A stretch of 64,000 nt of DNA from Saccharopolyspora ipomoeae (GTDB lineage: Bacteria > Actinomycetota > Actinomycetes > Mycobacteriales > Pseudonocardiaceae). The notes beneath the pieces were generated by a model, which saw only the letters and a list, made by a program, of their open reading frames with translations, searched no databases and had not been told where the DNA came from. The stretch is from NCBI RefSeq assembly GCF_029952525.1, contig NZ_JASAOF010000001.1:62001-126000 (forward strand), in the 5' to 3' direction. Shown piece after piece: positions 57,281-64,000 of the stretch (its first letter is position 1; each line of letters opens with the position of its first letter). Position numbers and translations under genes: made by a program.

Positions 57281-58656
57281 CGGGTCACCGCCTCCGCTCC
57301 GCCGGTCTCGGTGAGGTCTTCCAGCGACCGGCCCGCGGTGGAGAGCCCGAACAGCAGGGTGCACACCACGCCGACCGCGAGCACGGCGGTGGTCAGGCCG
57401 AACACGCCCGCGAAGCCCAGCGAGGCGGCGGACAGGCCGATCACCGAGGGCGCGATGATGCTGCCGACCCGCCCGAACGCGCTGGACAGCCCCGTTCCCG
57501 AGGCCCGGATCCAGGTCGGGAAGACCTCCGGGGTGTAGGAGTAGACGGCCGCGTAGGTGCCGTTGAGGAAGAACGACAGCACCGCCGCCGAGGTCGTGAT
57601 CAGCACCGGATCGGTCATCTGGCTCATCCAGAACGCGCTGGCGGCGGCTCCGGCGAGGTAGAGCGCGATGGTGTTCTTGCGGTCCAGGTACTCGCCGAGC
57701 CACGCCGCCGAGAAGTACCCGGGCACCTGCGCCAAGTAGATGATGATCGAGAACTCGAAGCTCTTGGTGACCGTGATGCCCTGCTGCACCAGCAACGTCG
57801 GGATCCAGGTGAAGAACCCGTAGTAGGAGAAGGTGATCACGAACCAGATCAGCCAGGTGATCGCGGTGCGCCGCGCCATCGAGCCGCTCCACAGGTACTT
57901 CAGCGCGGACAGCAGCCCGATCTTGCGGGTCTCGGCCGGCTTCTCGACTACCGCCTCCGGGATCGGCGGCAGCTCGGCGCGGGTGGCGGCCCGGACCTTC
58001 GCCTCCAGGCCGACCACGATCTCCTCGGCTTCGGCCGCGCGTCCGTTGGCCAGCAGGTAGCGGGGTGATTCGGGCAGCGAGCGGCGCCACCACAGCAGCA
58101 GCACGATCGGCAGCGCGGTGATCACCTGAGCCCAGCGCCAGCCCTCGGGCACCGGTTGCACGACGAAGCGGCCGAGCAGCGCGGCGGCCACGAAGCCGAA
58201 GGAGAAGAACCCGGCCAGGGCACCGACGAACCAGCCGCGTCGGGCGGCGGGCACGAACTCGGACAGGAAGGGCGCGATGATCGCGCTCTCGGCCCCGGCG
58301 CCGAACCCGGCGAGCACGCGGGCGCCGAGGAAGATCTCGTAGTTCGGCGAGAGCGCCCCGACCACTGAGAACAGGGCGTAGACCGCCAGGGCCCACATCA
58401 TGACCTTCTTGCGACCGATGCGGTCGCCGAGCAGTCCGGCGCAGGTGGCGCCGAACAGGAAGCCGAAGGGCGTCGCGGAGCCGATCAGGCCGAGCTGCGC
58501 GTTGGTCAGCCCCCATTCGTCCTGGACGCTCGGCAGCAGGAAGGCCACGACGGCCGAGTCCATCCCGTCGAAGGTGTAGCCGAGGCCGCCGAGCAACAGC
58601 AGCAGGTAGTGCGGCCGGCTCAGCGGGAGCCGGTCGAGTCGGGCCAGCAGGGACAC
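57277..58656 (-). CDS. MFS transporter (sugar/aromatic-acid-type porter)
   Basis: A 459-residue, twelve-helix transporter. GLLGDRIGRKKVMMW between helices 2 and 3, LPESPRYLLANGR before the central loop and WLGEYLDRKNTIALY in the second half are the signature loops of the metabolite:H+ symporter group. It imports a small organic acid or similar. GTG 58656 has GGAGG 6 bases upstream. It is the first gene of the MFS/GAF/amidohydrolase operon, divergent from the RpiR regulator with a palindromic site between. Confidence 0.9.
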   Translation of the reverse strand: MSLLARLDRLPLSRPHYLLLLLGGLGYTFDGMDSAVVAFLLPSVQDEWGLTNAQLGLIGSATPFGFLFGATCAGLLGDRIGRKKVMMWALAVYALFSVVGALSPNYEIFLGARVLAGFGAGAESAIIAPFLSEFVPAARRGWFVGALAGFFSFGFVAAALLGRFVVQPVPEGWRWAQVITALPIVLLLWWRRSLPESPRYLLANGRAAEAEEIVVGLEAKVRAATRAELPPIPEAVVEKPAETRKIGLLSALKYLWSGSMARRTAITWLIWFVITFSYYGFFTWIPTLLVQQGITVTKSFEFSIIIYLAQVPGYFSAAWLGEYLDRKNTIALYLAGAAASAFWMSQMTDPVLITTSAAVLSFFLNGTYAAVYSYTPEVFPTWIRASGTGLSSAFGRVGSIIAPSVIGLSAASLGFAGVFGLTTAVLAVGVVCTLLFGLSTAGRSLEDLTETGGAEAVTR

Positions 58657-58709
58657 GGGGTGCCTCCAATGTGTCGCAGCACCGAGCGAAAGTGGACAGC
58701 AACATATAG

Positions 58710-58731
58710 TGCAGTTATTGCAAACTGCAAT
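58710..58731. promoter_or_regulatory. Palindromic operator between MFS operon and RpiR gene
   Basis: ATTGCA-AAC-TGCAAT (58717-58731) overlaps a larger inverted repeat, TGCAGT (58710-58715) with ACTGCA (58724-58729). It is in an AT-rich stretch midway between the divergent starts and suits a dimeric RpiR regulator. Confidence 0.6.
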
Positions 58732-58781
58732 ACCTGTTGCGTTGTGAGCTCGTTAAGCTGTGCGCGACGAGAGGAGCCCCA

Positions 58782-59654
58782 GTGACCGACGGCGAGCCCG
58801 ACGGGTTCGAGGCGTGGCTGCGCGGGCGCGTGCCCGAGCGCGGGTTGCGCAGCAAGGGCTCGTCCGTGCTGCAGGTGCTGCTCACCCAGCCGCGACGGGT
58901 CTCGTACAGCTCCGCCGCCGAGGCCGCCGAGCTGGCCGGTGTCAACGTCGCCACGGTCAGCCGGACCGCGCAGGCGCTGGGCTTCACCGGCTGGTCCGAC
59001 CTGCAGCAGGAGTTGCGGGCCCGCTACCTGTCCTCGCTGAGCGCACCGGACGTGGCCGCCGCGCAGCGGACCGAGGGCGAGCTCGGCGGAGCGTCGCTGC
59101 GCCGGGACCTGGAATCGCTGGCGGTGCTCAACCGCCGCCTCGACGAGCAGCTGCTGCGCACCGTCGCCGAGGCGATCGCGCAGGCGCGGCGCACCCTGAT
59201 CGTGGCCAACGGCAGCTACGTCTCGGTCGGGACGGCGCTCGGGCACAACGTCCAGCTGGCGGGCTACGCCGCGACCGTCGTGCACGACGACGCCGAGCTG
59301 GCCAACGCGGTGTCGCGGATCGAACCGGGCGACGTGGTGATCGCGATCAGCTTCTGGCGGCTCTACCAGAGCACGGTGACCGCGGCCGAGGAGGCGCACG
59401 ACCGGGGCGCGCGGGTCTTCGCGCTCACCGACGCGGCCAGCCCCGCCCTGGCTGCGGCGGCCGAGCAGGTGGTGCTGATCCCGGCTGAGGGCGTGGCGTT
59501 CTTCCCCTCGCTGGCACCGGGTTTGGCGGTGGCGCAGGCGATCGCGGCGCAGCTGTCCACGGTGGACCCGGACCGCACCCGCCGCTCCATCGAGGCCGCC
59601 GAGGCGCAGTGGTCGCGCTTCCACCTGCTGCACCGAACGCCGCGGCGCGACTGA
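58782..59654 (+). CDS. RpiR/MurR-family transcriptional regulator
   Basis: A 290-residue regulator with an N-terminal HTH_6 domain (SYSSAAEAAELAGVNVATVS and RTAQALGFTGWSDLQ near residues 43-80) and a C-terminal SIS domain (TLIVANGSYVSVGTALGHNV near 142, GDVVIAISFWRLYQST near 183). SIS domains usually bind phosphosugars, but in this subgroup neighbours are amidohydrolases and transporters. GTG 58782 follows GAGGAG. It likely controls the divergent MFS/GAF/amidohydrolase operon, perhaps also the MatC-like carrier. Confidence 0.88.
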   Translation: MTDGEPDGFEAWLRGRVPERGLRSKGSSVLQVLLTQPRRVSYSSAAEAAELAGVNVATVSRTAQALGFTGWSDLQQELRARYLSSLSAPDVAAAQRTEGELGGASLRRDLESLAVLNRRLDEQLLRTVAEAIAQARRTLIVANGSYVSVGTALGHNVQLAGYAATVVHDDAELANAVSRIEPGDVVIAISFWRLYQSTVTAAEEAHDRGARVFALTDAASPALAAAAEQVVLIPAEGVAFFPSLAPGLAVAQAIAAQLSTVDPDRTRRSIEAAEAQWSRFHLLHRTPRRD

Positions 59655-60302
59655 TCACCCGAGCACGAGGGGCACACCGCCCGGCAGTCCGTCCAGTTCG
59701 GACTCGGACGGTGCGCGCCTGCCGGTGCCCACCAGCAGGGCGTCGGCGTCCGAGAACTCCGCGGGGAACGGGGTTCCGGCGATCCGGTCGAGCATGTCCC
59801 GGGACGCGGCGAGGGTCTCGGCGGGCGGGCCCGGGACGTGCGGCAGGTGCGCGACCAGGTCGAGGTGGTGCAGCGTCCACTCCAGCACGTAGGCGTCGAG
59901 GTAGTCGGCGACGATGAGGACCTCGCCCTTGGTGCTGATGCGACCCCGCGGGTCGGCGAGCCGCGCGGCCCGGCCCGCGGCCGAGCCGACGTCGTCGAGG
60001 TGGAACTTCAGCAGCCGCGGTTCGTGGTAGGCGGCGGCGAGCCGGACCGTCAGCGCGTCGGCCGGGTCATCACCGCCGGGCTGGGCGGGCGCGAGATCCC
60101 AGTAGGTGACGGCGTTGCGGGTCGGCTCGGAGTCCGCCGGGGTGGCCAGCGCGATCAGGACGTCCTGCGCGTCGATGATCAGGTGGCACACCAGATCTCG
60201 CACCAGCCAGCCGCGGCACCCGGACGCCCGCAGCAGGTCGTCGTCGGCGAGGTCGGCGACGACCGCCCGCAGCGACGTCCAAGCCGTGGTGAACAGCTCC
60301 AT
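59655..60302 (-). CDS. Maleylpyruvate isomerase-family mycothiol-dependent enzyme
   Basis: A 215-residue DinB-fold protein: RDLVCHLIIDAQDVLIAL near residues 35-52 and LEWTLHHLDLVAHLP near 146-160 hold the metal-binding histidines. Its length and C-terminal LVGTGRRAPSESELDGLPG segment fit the mycothiol-dependent group, which catalyse thiol-assisted isomerisation or S-transfer. ATG 60302 is preferred to a frame 32 residues longer without coding character. It converges with the RpiR gene; the two stops are adjacent. Confidence 0.83.
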   Translation of the reverse strand: MELFTTAWTSLRAVVADLADDDLLRASGCRGWLVRDLVCHLIIDAQDVLIALATPADSEPTRNAVTYWDLAPAQPGGDDPADALTVRLAAAYHEPRLLKFHLDDVGSAAGRAARLADPRGRISTKGEVLIVADYLDAYVLEWTLHHLDLVAHLPHVPGPPAETLAASRDMLDRIAGTPFPAEFSDADALLVGTGRRAPSESELDGLPGGVPLVLG

Positions 60303-60327
60303 CCCGCCACGGTAACCACTCCGGCTC

Positions 60328-60885
60328 TCAGGTGGCCGACACCCGGGCTCGCAACCCGTCGAGGAGCAGCTGCAGCCCCTGCTCGAAATCCGCCGCACCG
60401 CCCGGGTTCCGGTCGATCGCGCCGGCGCTGGCGGCCTGCATCGCGGTCTGCTCCTCGACGGTGTGGCCGAAGACCAGGTGCAGGATCGCGCGGGTGCCGA
60501 TGTCGACCAGCTCGCCCGGCAGGCCGCCGTCGGCGAGCGCGGAGCGCAGCGCGGCGGCCGGTTCCCGAGCGCCGAGCCCGAAGGTGTGGGCGGTGACGAC
60601 GACCTCGGCTCCGTCCCGGTAGGCGAGCATCGCGTCGCGCAGCTCGGCGCAGATCTCGATCACCCGCCGGTCCCAGCGCTCGGCGCTGCGCGGCCTGCTG
60701 CCCCGCTGCAGGATCTCGTCGGCCACGGCCGCGAGCAGCGATTGCTTGTTGGGGACGTGGTGGTAGAGCGCGCTGGGCTGGACGCCGAGCTCGGAGGCGA
60801 GCCGGCGCATGGTCAGCGATTCCAGCCCGTACTCGTCGAGCACCGCGACGGCTCGTTCCACGACGTCGCTGCGGTGGTAGCGCAC
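60328..60885 (-). CDS. bioQ: TetR-family repressor of biotin genes (BioQ-like)
   Basis: A 185-residue regulator: VVERAVAVLDEYGLESLTMR and LASELGVQPSALYHHVPNK give the helix-turn-helix, and a TetR_C-type ligand domain follows (LRDAMLAYRDGAEVV). It is divergent from bioB with two adjacent TGAAC-NNN-GTTCA sites between, which match the 13-bp operator known for BioQ of Corynebacterium and Mycobacterium (TGAAC-N3-GTTAC). That makes BioQ the best assignment, although orthology should be checked. GTG 60885 follows GGGAGG. Confidence 0.78.
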   Translation of the reverse strand: MRYHRSDVVERAVAVLDEYGLESLTMRRLASELGVQPSALYHHVPNKQSLLAAVADEILQRGSRPRSAERWDRRVIEICAELRDAMLAYRDGAEVVVTAHTFGLGAREPAAALRSALADGGLPGELVDIGTRAILHLVFGHTVEEQTAMQAASAGAIDRNPGGAADFEQGLQLLLDGLRARVSAT

Positions 60886-60925
60886 TCGGAGACCTCCCGT
60901 TGACCGATCGACGCCCCCAGTCTAG

Positions 60926-60957
60926 CCTGAACGCCGTTCAGGTGAACACTGTTCAGG
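60926..60957. promoter_or_regulatory. Two back-to-back BioQ-type operators in the bioQ-bioB promoter
   Basis: TGAACGCCGTTCA (60928-60940) and TGAACACTGTTCA (60943-60955), each a TGAAC-N3-GTTCA palindrome, only 2 bases apart. They end 19 bases before the bioB start, so a bound repressor would cover the promoter or ribosome entry. Confidence 0.8.
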
Positions 60958-60976
60958 TCGACTTCGGGAGACACCC

Positions 60977-62035
60977 ATGAGCTTCACCTTCGATCAGCTC
61001 GCCGACGCGGTCCTGGCCGGACGACCGGTCTCGACCGAGGACGCGCTGACCGTGCTGCGCGCCGACGACTCCGAGCTGATGTCCGTCGTGGCGGCGGCGA
61101 GCAGGCTGCGCAGGGCGCACTTCGGCAACACCGTGAAGGTCAACTACCTGGTGAACCTGAAGTCCGGGTTGTGCCCGGAGAACTGCAACTACTGCTCCCA
61201 GGCGCTGGGCTCCAACGCGCCGATCCTGAAGTACTCGTGGCTGTCGAAGGACGAGACGCTGCAGCAGGCCGGCGCCGGGCTCAAGGGCGGCGCGAGCCGG
61301 GTGTGCCTGGTCTCCTCCGGGCGCGGACCGTCCCACCGCGACATCGACAAGGTCACCGAGATGGTCGGCGCGCTCAAGTCCGAGCACCCCGACGTCGAGG
61401 TGTGCGCGTGCCTCGGACTGCTCTCCGACGGCCAGGCCGAGCGGCTCAAGGACGCCGGGGTGGACGCCTACAACCACAACATCAACACGGCCGAGAGCCA
61501 CCACGACTCGATCGTCCAGACCCACACCTACGCCGACCGCGTCGACACCGTGGGCAAGGCCAGGACCGCGGGCCTGTCGCCCTGCTCGGGGCTCATCGCG
61601 GGACTCGGCGAGACCGACGAGCAGCTGGTCGAGGCGCTGTTCGCGCTGCGCGAGCTGGAGTCGGACTCGATCCCGGTGAACTTCCTGATGCCCTTCGACG
61701 GCACCCCGTTCGAGAACACCTGGGAGCTCTCCCCCGCCCGCTGCGTGAAGATCCTGGCGATGGCCCGGTTCGTCTGCCCGGACCGGGAGGTCCGCATCGC
61801 AGGGGGTCGCGAGATGCACCTGCGCTCGCTGCAGCCGGTGGCGCTGCAGGTCGCCAACTCGCTGTTCCTCGGCGACTACCTCACCTCCGAGGGCCAGGAG
61901 GCCGAGGCCGACCTGGCCATGATCCGCGACAGCGGTTTCGTGGTGCTGGGCTCGGAGGAGGAGATCGCGCAGCGGCCGGTCGATCCGGCGATCCGCCGTC
62001 GCGGCGCGGGCACCGACGTCCTGCCCAACGCCTGA
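60977..62035 (+). CDS. bioB: Biotin synthase
   Basis: A 352-residue radical-SAM enzyme that inserts sulfur into dethiobiotin to form biotin. The iron-sulfur motif is C66-x3-C70-x2-C73 in [22 protein letters not shown] and the [2Fe-2S]-site arginine in [12 protein letters not shown] are also present. Length is normal. It is the first gene of bioB-bioA-bioF, with one-base and four-base overlaps downstream, and is controlled by the operators just upstream. Its product serves the acyl-CoA carboxylase encoded at 29.9-33.5 kb, among others. Confidence 0.97.
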   Translation: MSFTFDQLADAVLAGRPVSTEDALTVLRADDSELMSVVAAASRLRRAHFGNTVKVNYLVNLKSGLCPENCNYCSQALGSNAPILKYSWLSKDETLQQAGAGLKGGASRVCLVSSGRGPSHRDIDKVTEMVGALKSEHPDVEVCACLGLLSDGQAERLKDAGVDAYNHNINTAESHHDSIVQTHTYADRVDTVGKARTAGLSPCSGLIAGLGETDEQLVEALFALRELESDSIPVNFLMPFDGTPFENTWELSPARCVKILAMARFVCPDREVRIAGGREMHLRSLQPVALQVANSLFLGDYLTSEGQEAEADLAMIRDSGFVVLGSEEEIAQRPVDPAIRRRGAGTDVLPNA

Positions 62036-63294
62036 TGGAGGCCCCCGCGCTGCTGGCCTACGACCGCGAGCACCTGTGGCACCCCTACACCTCGATGCTC
62101 GACCCCGCCCCGACCCGGCTCGTCACCGGCGCGTCGGGCAGCCGGATCGAGATCGACGGCGTCGGTGAGGTCGTCGACGGGATGGCCTCGTGGTGGTCGG
62201 CGATCCACGGCTACCGGCACCCCGCGCTCGACGAGGCGCTGCGGTGCCAGGCCGAGCGGTTCTCGCACGTGATGTTCGGCGGTCTCACCCACGAACCGGC
62301 GGTCGAGCTGGCGCGGCGCCTGGTCGAGATCACCCCCGACGGGCTCGACCGGGTGTTCCTGGCCGACTCCGGTTCGGTGAGCGTCGAGGTCGCGATGAAG
62401 ATGGCGCTGCAGCACCAGCGCGGTCGCGGACGCCCCGAGCGCACCCGGTTCCTCACCGTCCGCGGCGGCTACCACGGCGACACCTTCGACTGCATGAGCG
62501 TGTGCGACCCCGACGGCGGCATGCACTCGATGTGGTCGGCGCTGCTGCCCGAGCAGGTCTTCGGCGAGCGGCCACCGGCGGTCGGCGAGGACGTGACCGC
62601 GTGGGCCGAGGGCTTCCGGGCGCTGGCAGCCGAGCACGCCCACCGGCTGGCCGGGCTCGTCGTGGAACCGCTGCTGCAGGGCGCGGGCGGGATGCGCCCC
62701 TACCCCGCCGAGTGCCTGCGGGTGTTCCGCGAGATCGCCGACGAGCACGGGCTGGTGCTGATCTTCGACGAGATCGCCACCGGGTTCGGCCGCACCGGCA
62801 CGCTCTTCGCCGCGGAGGCCGGCGGGGTGAGCCCGGACGTGCTGTGCCTGGGCAAGGCGCTCACCGGCGGCTACCTGACGATGGCGGCGACGCTGTGCAC
62901 CGGCGAGGTGGCGCGCGGGATCTCCGGCAGCGACTCCGGCGTGCTCATGCACGGTCCGACGTTCATGGGCAACCCGCTGGCCTGCGCGGTGGCCTCGGCG
63001 AGCCTGGACCTGCTGGCCACCGGCGGGTGGGAGCAGGACGTGCGGCGGATCAACACCGGACTGCAGGCGCTGCACGACGTCGACGCCGCCGAGGTGCGGG
63101 TCCTCGGCGCGGTCGGCGTCGTCCGCCTCGACCACCCGGTGGACGTCGCCCAGGCGACCGAGGCGGCGCTGGCCGAGGGCGCGTGGCTGCGCCCGTTCCG
63201 CGACCTGATCTACACGATGCCGCCGTACGTGTGCAGCGACGAGGACGTGGCGACGCTGTGCGCGGGCATCGCCGCCGCGGCGGAGGCGGGATGA
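62035..63294 (+). CDS. bioA: Adenosylmethionine-8-amino-7-oxononanoate aminotransferase
   Basis: A 419-residue class III PLP aminotransferase that converts 8-amino-7-oxononanoate (KAPA) to 7,8-diaminononanoate with SAM as amino donor. HLWHPYTSM near residue 13, [12 protein letters not shown] near 49-60, [24 protein letters not shown] and the Schiff-base lysine K274 in [10 protein letters not shown] are diagnostic for BioA. The ATG overlaps the bioB stop by one base (TGATG), and the stop overlaps the bioF start. Confidence 0.96.
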   Translation: MEAPALLAYDREHLWHPYTSMLDPAPTRLVTGASGSRIEIDGVGEVVDGMASWWSAIHGYRHPALDEALRCQAERFSHVMFGGLTHEPAVELARRLVEITPDGLDRVFLADSGSVSVEVAMKMALQHQRGRGRPERTRFLTVRGGYHGDTFDCMSVCDPDGGMHSMWSALLPEQVFGERPPAVGEDVTAWAEGFRALAAEHAHRLAGLVVEPLLQGAGGMRPYPAECLRVFREIADEHGLVLIFDEIATGFGRTGTLFAAEAGGVSPDVLCLGKALTGGYLTMAATLCTGEVARGISGSDSGVLMHGPTFMGNPLACAVASASLDLLATGGWEQDVRRINTGLQALHDVDAAEVRVLGAVGVVRLDHPVDVAQATEAALAEGAWLRPFRDLIYTMPPYVCSDEDVATLCAGIAAAAEAG

Positions 63295-64000
63295 GCTGGC
63301 AGCGGTGGCTGGCCGAGCAGCGGGAGGAGCGCGAGCGCGCGGGCCTGCGCCGCGCGCTGCGCCCGCGCGCGCTCGGCGAGGACGTCCTGGACCTGGCCGG
63401 CAACGATTACCTGGGCCTGAGCGCGCACCCCGAGGTGCGCGCGGCCGCGGCCGGGGCGGCCCGGTCCTGGGGCGCGGGATCGGGCGCGTCGCGGCTGGTC
63501 ACGGGCACGACGACGCTGCACGGCGAGCTGGAGGCCGAGCTCGCCGACTTCACCGGGCGACCCGCCGCGCTGGTGTGCTCCACCGGCTACCACGCCAACC
63601 TCTCGGCGGTCACGGCGCTCGCCGACCGCGACGCGCTGATCGTCTCGGACGCGCACGTGCACGCCTCGCTGATCGACGCGGCCCGGTTGTCGCGCGCTGC
63701 GGTCGATGTGGTGCCGCACAACGACGTCGACGCGGTGCGGGCGGCGCTGGAGAAGGCCGACGGGCGACGGGCGATGGTGCTGACCGAGTCGGTGTACTCG
63801 GTTCTCGGCGACGCCGCACCGCTGCCGGAGCTGGCCGCGCTCTGCGCCGAGCGCGGCGCGCTGCTGCTGGTCGACGAGGCGCACGGGCTCGGTGTCGTCG
63901 GCGACGGGGGCCGGGGCCTGGTGGCCGGTCTGGGCGAGGCGCCGCAGGTGGTCATGACGGCGACGCTGTCGAAGTCGCTGGGCGCGATGGGCGGGGCGGT
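63291..64000 (+). CDS. bioF: 8-amino-7-oxononanoate synthase (partial, cut by window end)
   Basis: The first 236 codons of a PLP-dependent alpha-oxoamine synthase that joins pimeloyl thioester and alanine in biotin synthesis. [14 protein letters not shown] near residues 35-48, [19 protein letters not shown] near 64-82, [13 protein letters not shown] near 193 and the PLP lysine K228 in [11 protein letters not shown] are visible. The ATG overlaps the bioA stop by 4 bases. The C-terminal third and any bioD gene lie beyond the window. Confidence 0.95.
   Translation, partial: MSWQRWLAEQREERERAGLRRALRPRALGEDVLDLAGNDYLGLSAHPEVRAAAAGAARSWGAGSGASRLVTGTTTLHGELEAELADFTGRPAALVCSTGYHANLSAVTALADRDALIVSDAHVHASLIDAARLSRAAVDVVPHNDVDAVRAALEKADGRRAMVLTESVYSVLGDAAPLPELAALCAERGALLLVDEAHGLGVVGDGGRGLVAGLGEAPQVVMTATLSKSLGAMGGA

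Overview
The window is high-GC actinomycete chromosome. Codon third positions are almost all G or C, GTG and TTG starts are common, and terminators are GC hairpins without T-tracts. Several genes belong to mycothiol-type DinB/maleylpyruvate isomerase families. A 176-residue EF-hand protein of calerythrin type and a biotin cluster with a TetR-type BioQ-like regulator suggest Pseudonocardiaceae, most likely Saccharopolyspora or a close relative; this is inference. I see no tRNA, rRNA, CRISPR array, insertion sequence or prophage.

Layout. 1-3.0 kb: a cut-off Lrp/AsnC regulator divergent from two membrane proteins and an M20D amidohydrolase. 3.2-7.3 kb: a small membrane protein, an acyl-CoA dehydrogenase divergent from its probable TetR, a metal-dependent amidohydrolase and an EF-hand protein. 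7.25-24.4 kb: a biosynthetic-looking island. A tightly overlapping minus-strand run holds two acyl-AMP ligases, a class III CoA-transferase with reordered lobes, a methyltransferase, an FAD amine oxidase-like protein, a UbiA prenyltransferase and two DegT aminotransferases. It diverges from a plus-strand operon of two Gfo/Idh dehydrogenases, a TIM-barrel isomerase, an M20 hydrolase, an Ldh2-type dehydrogenase and a small unknown. A nucleotide-sugar 6-dehydrogenase and a small secreted protein close it. The combination reads as sugar oxidation and amination plus acyl activation and prenylation, so it is a candidate uncharacterised natural-product or glycoconjugate cluster.

24.6-26.2 kb: two tandem copies of a secreted-protein transcription unit. 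26.2-35.4 kb: an acyl-CoA catabolic operon (TIGR03084-type protein, AtuA-like protein, two acyl-CoA dehydrogenases, both subunits of a biotin-dependent acyl-CoA carboxylase, TetR) behind an 18-bp palindromic operator. 35.4-41.0 kb: envelope genes, namely an L,D-transpeptidase, two tandem NlpC/P60 hydrolases with a conserved upstream element, and two tandem GH18-like proteins. 41.0-44.2 kb: a flavin monooxygenase and serine hydrolase pair with a TetR. 44.7-47.1 kb: a DUF4241/bulb-lectin fusion and a coiled-coil protein. 47.2-51.8 kb: winged-helix, DinB and WYL regulator genes and a NarL-type two-component system. 52-54.1 kb: a membrane acyltransferase and a luciferase-like flavoprotein. 54.3-59.7 kb: a MatC-like carrier and an MFS/GAF/amidohydrolase operon divergent from an RpiR regulator. 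59.7-64.0 kb: a mycothiol-type enzyme, then the biotin locus (bioQ-like regulator, two back-to-back operators, bioB, bioA and bioF cut by the window end).

A recurring theme is tandem duplication of secreted-protein genes (three pairs between 24.6 and 41 kb), and very frequent 4-bp start/stop overlaps that make operon calls fairly secure.
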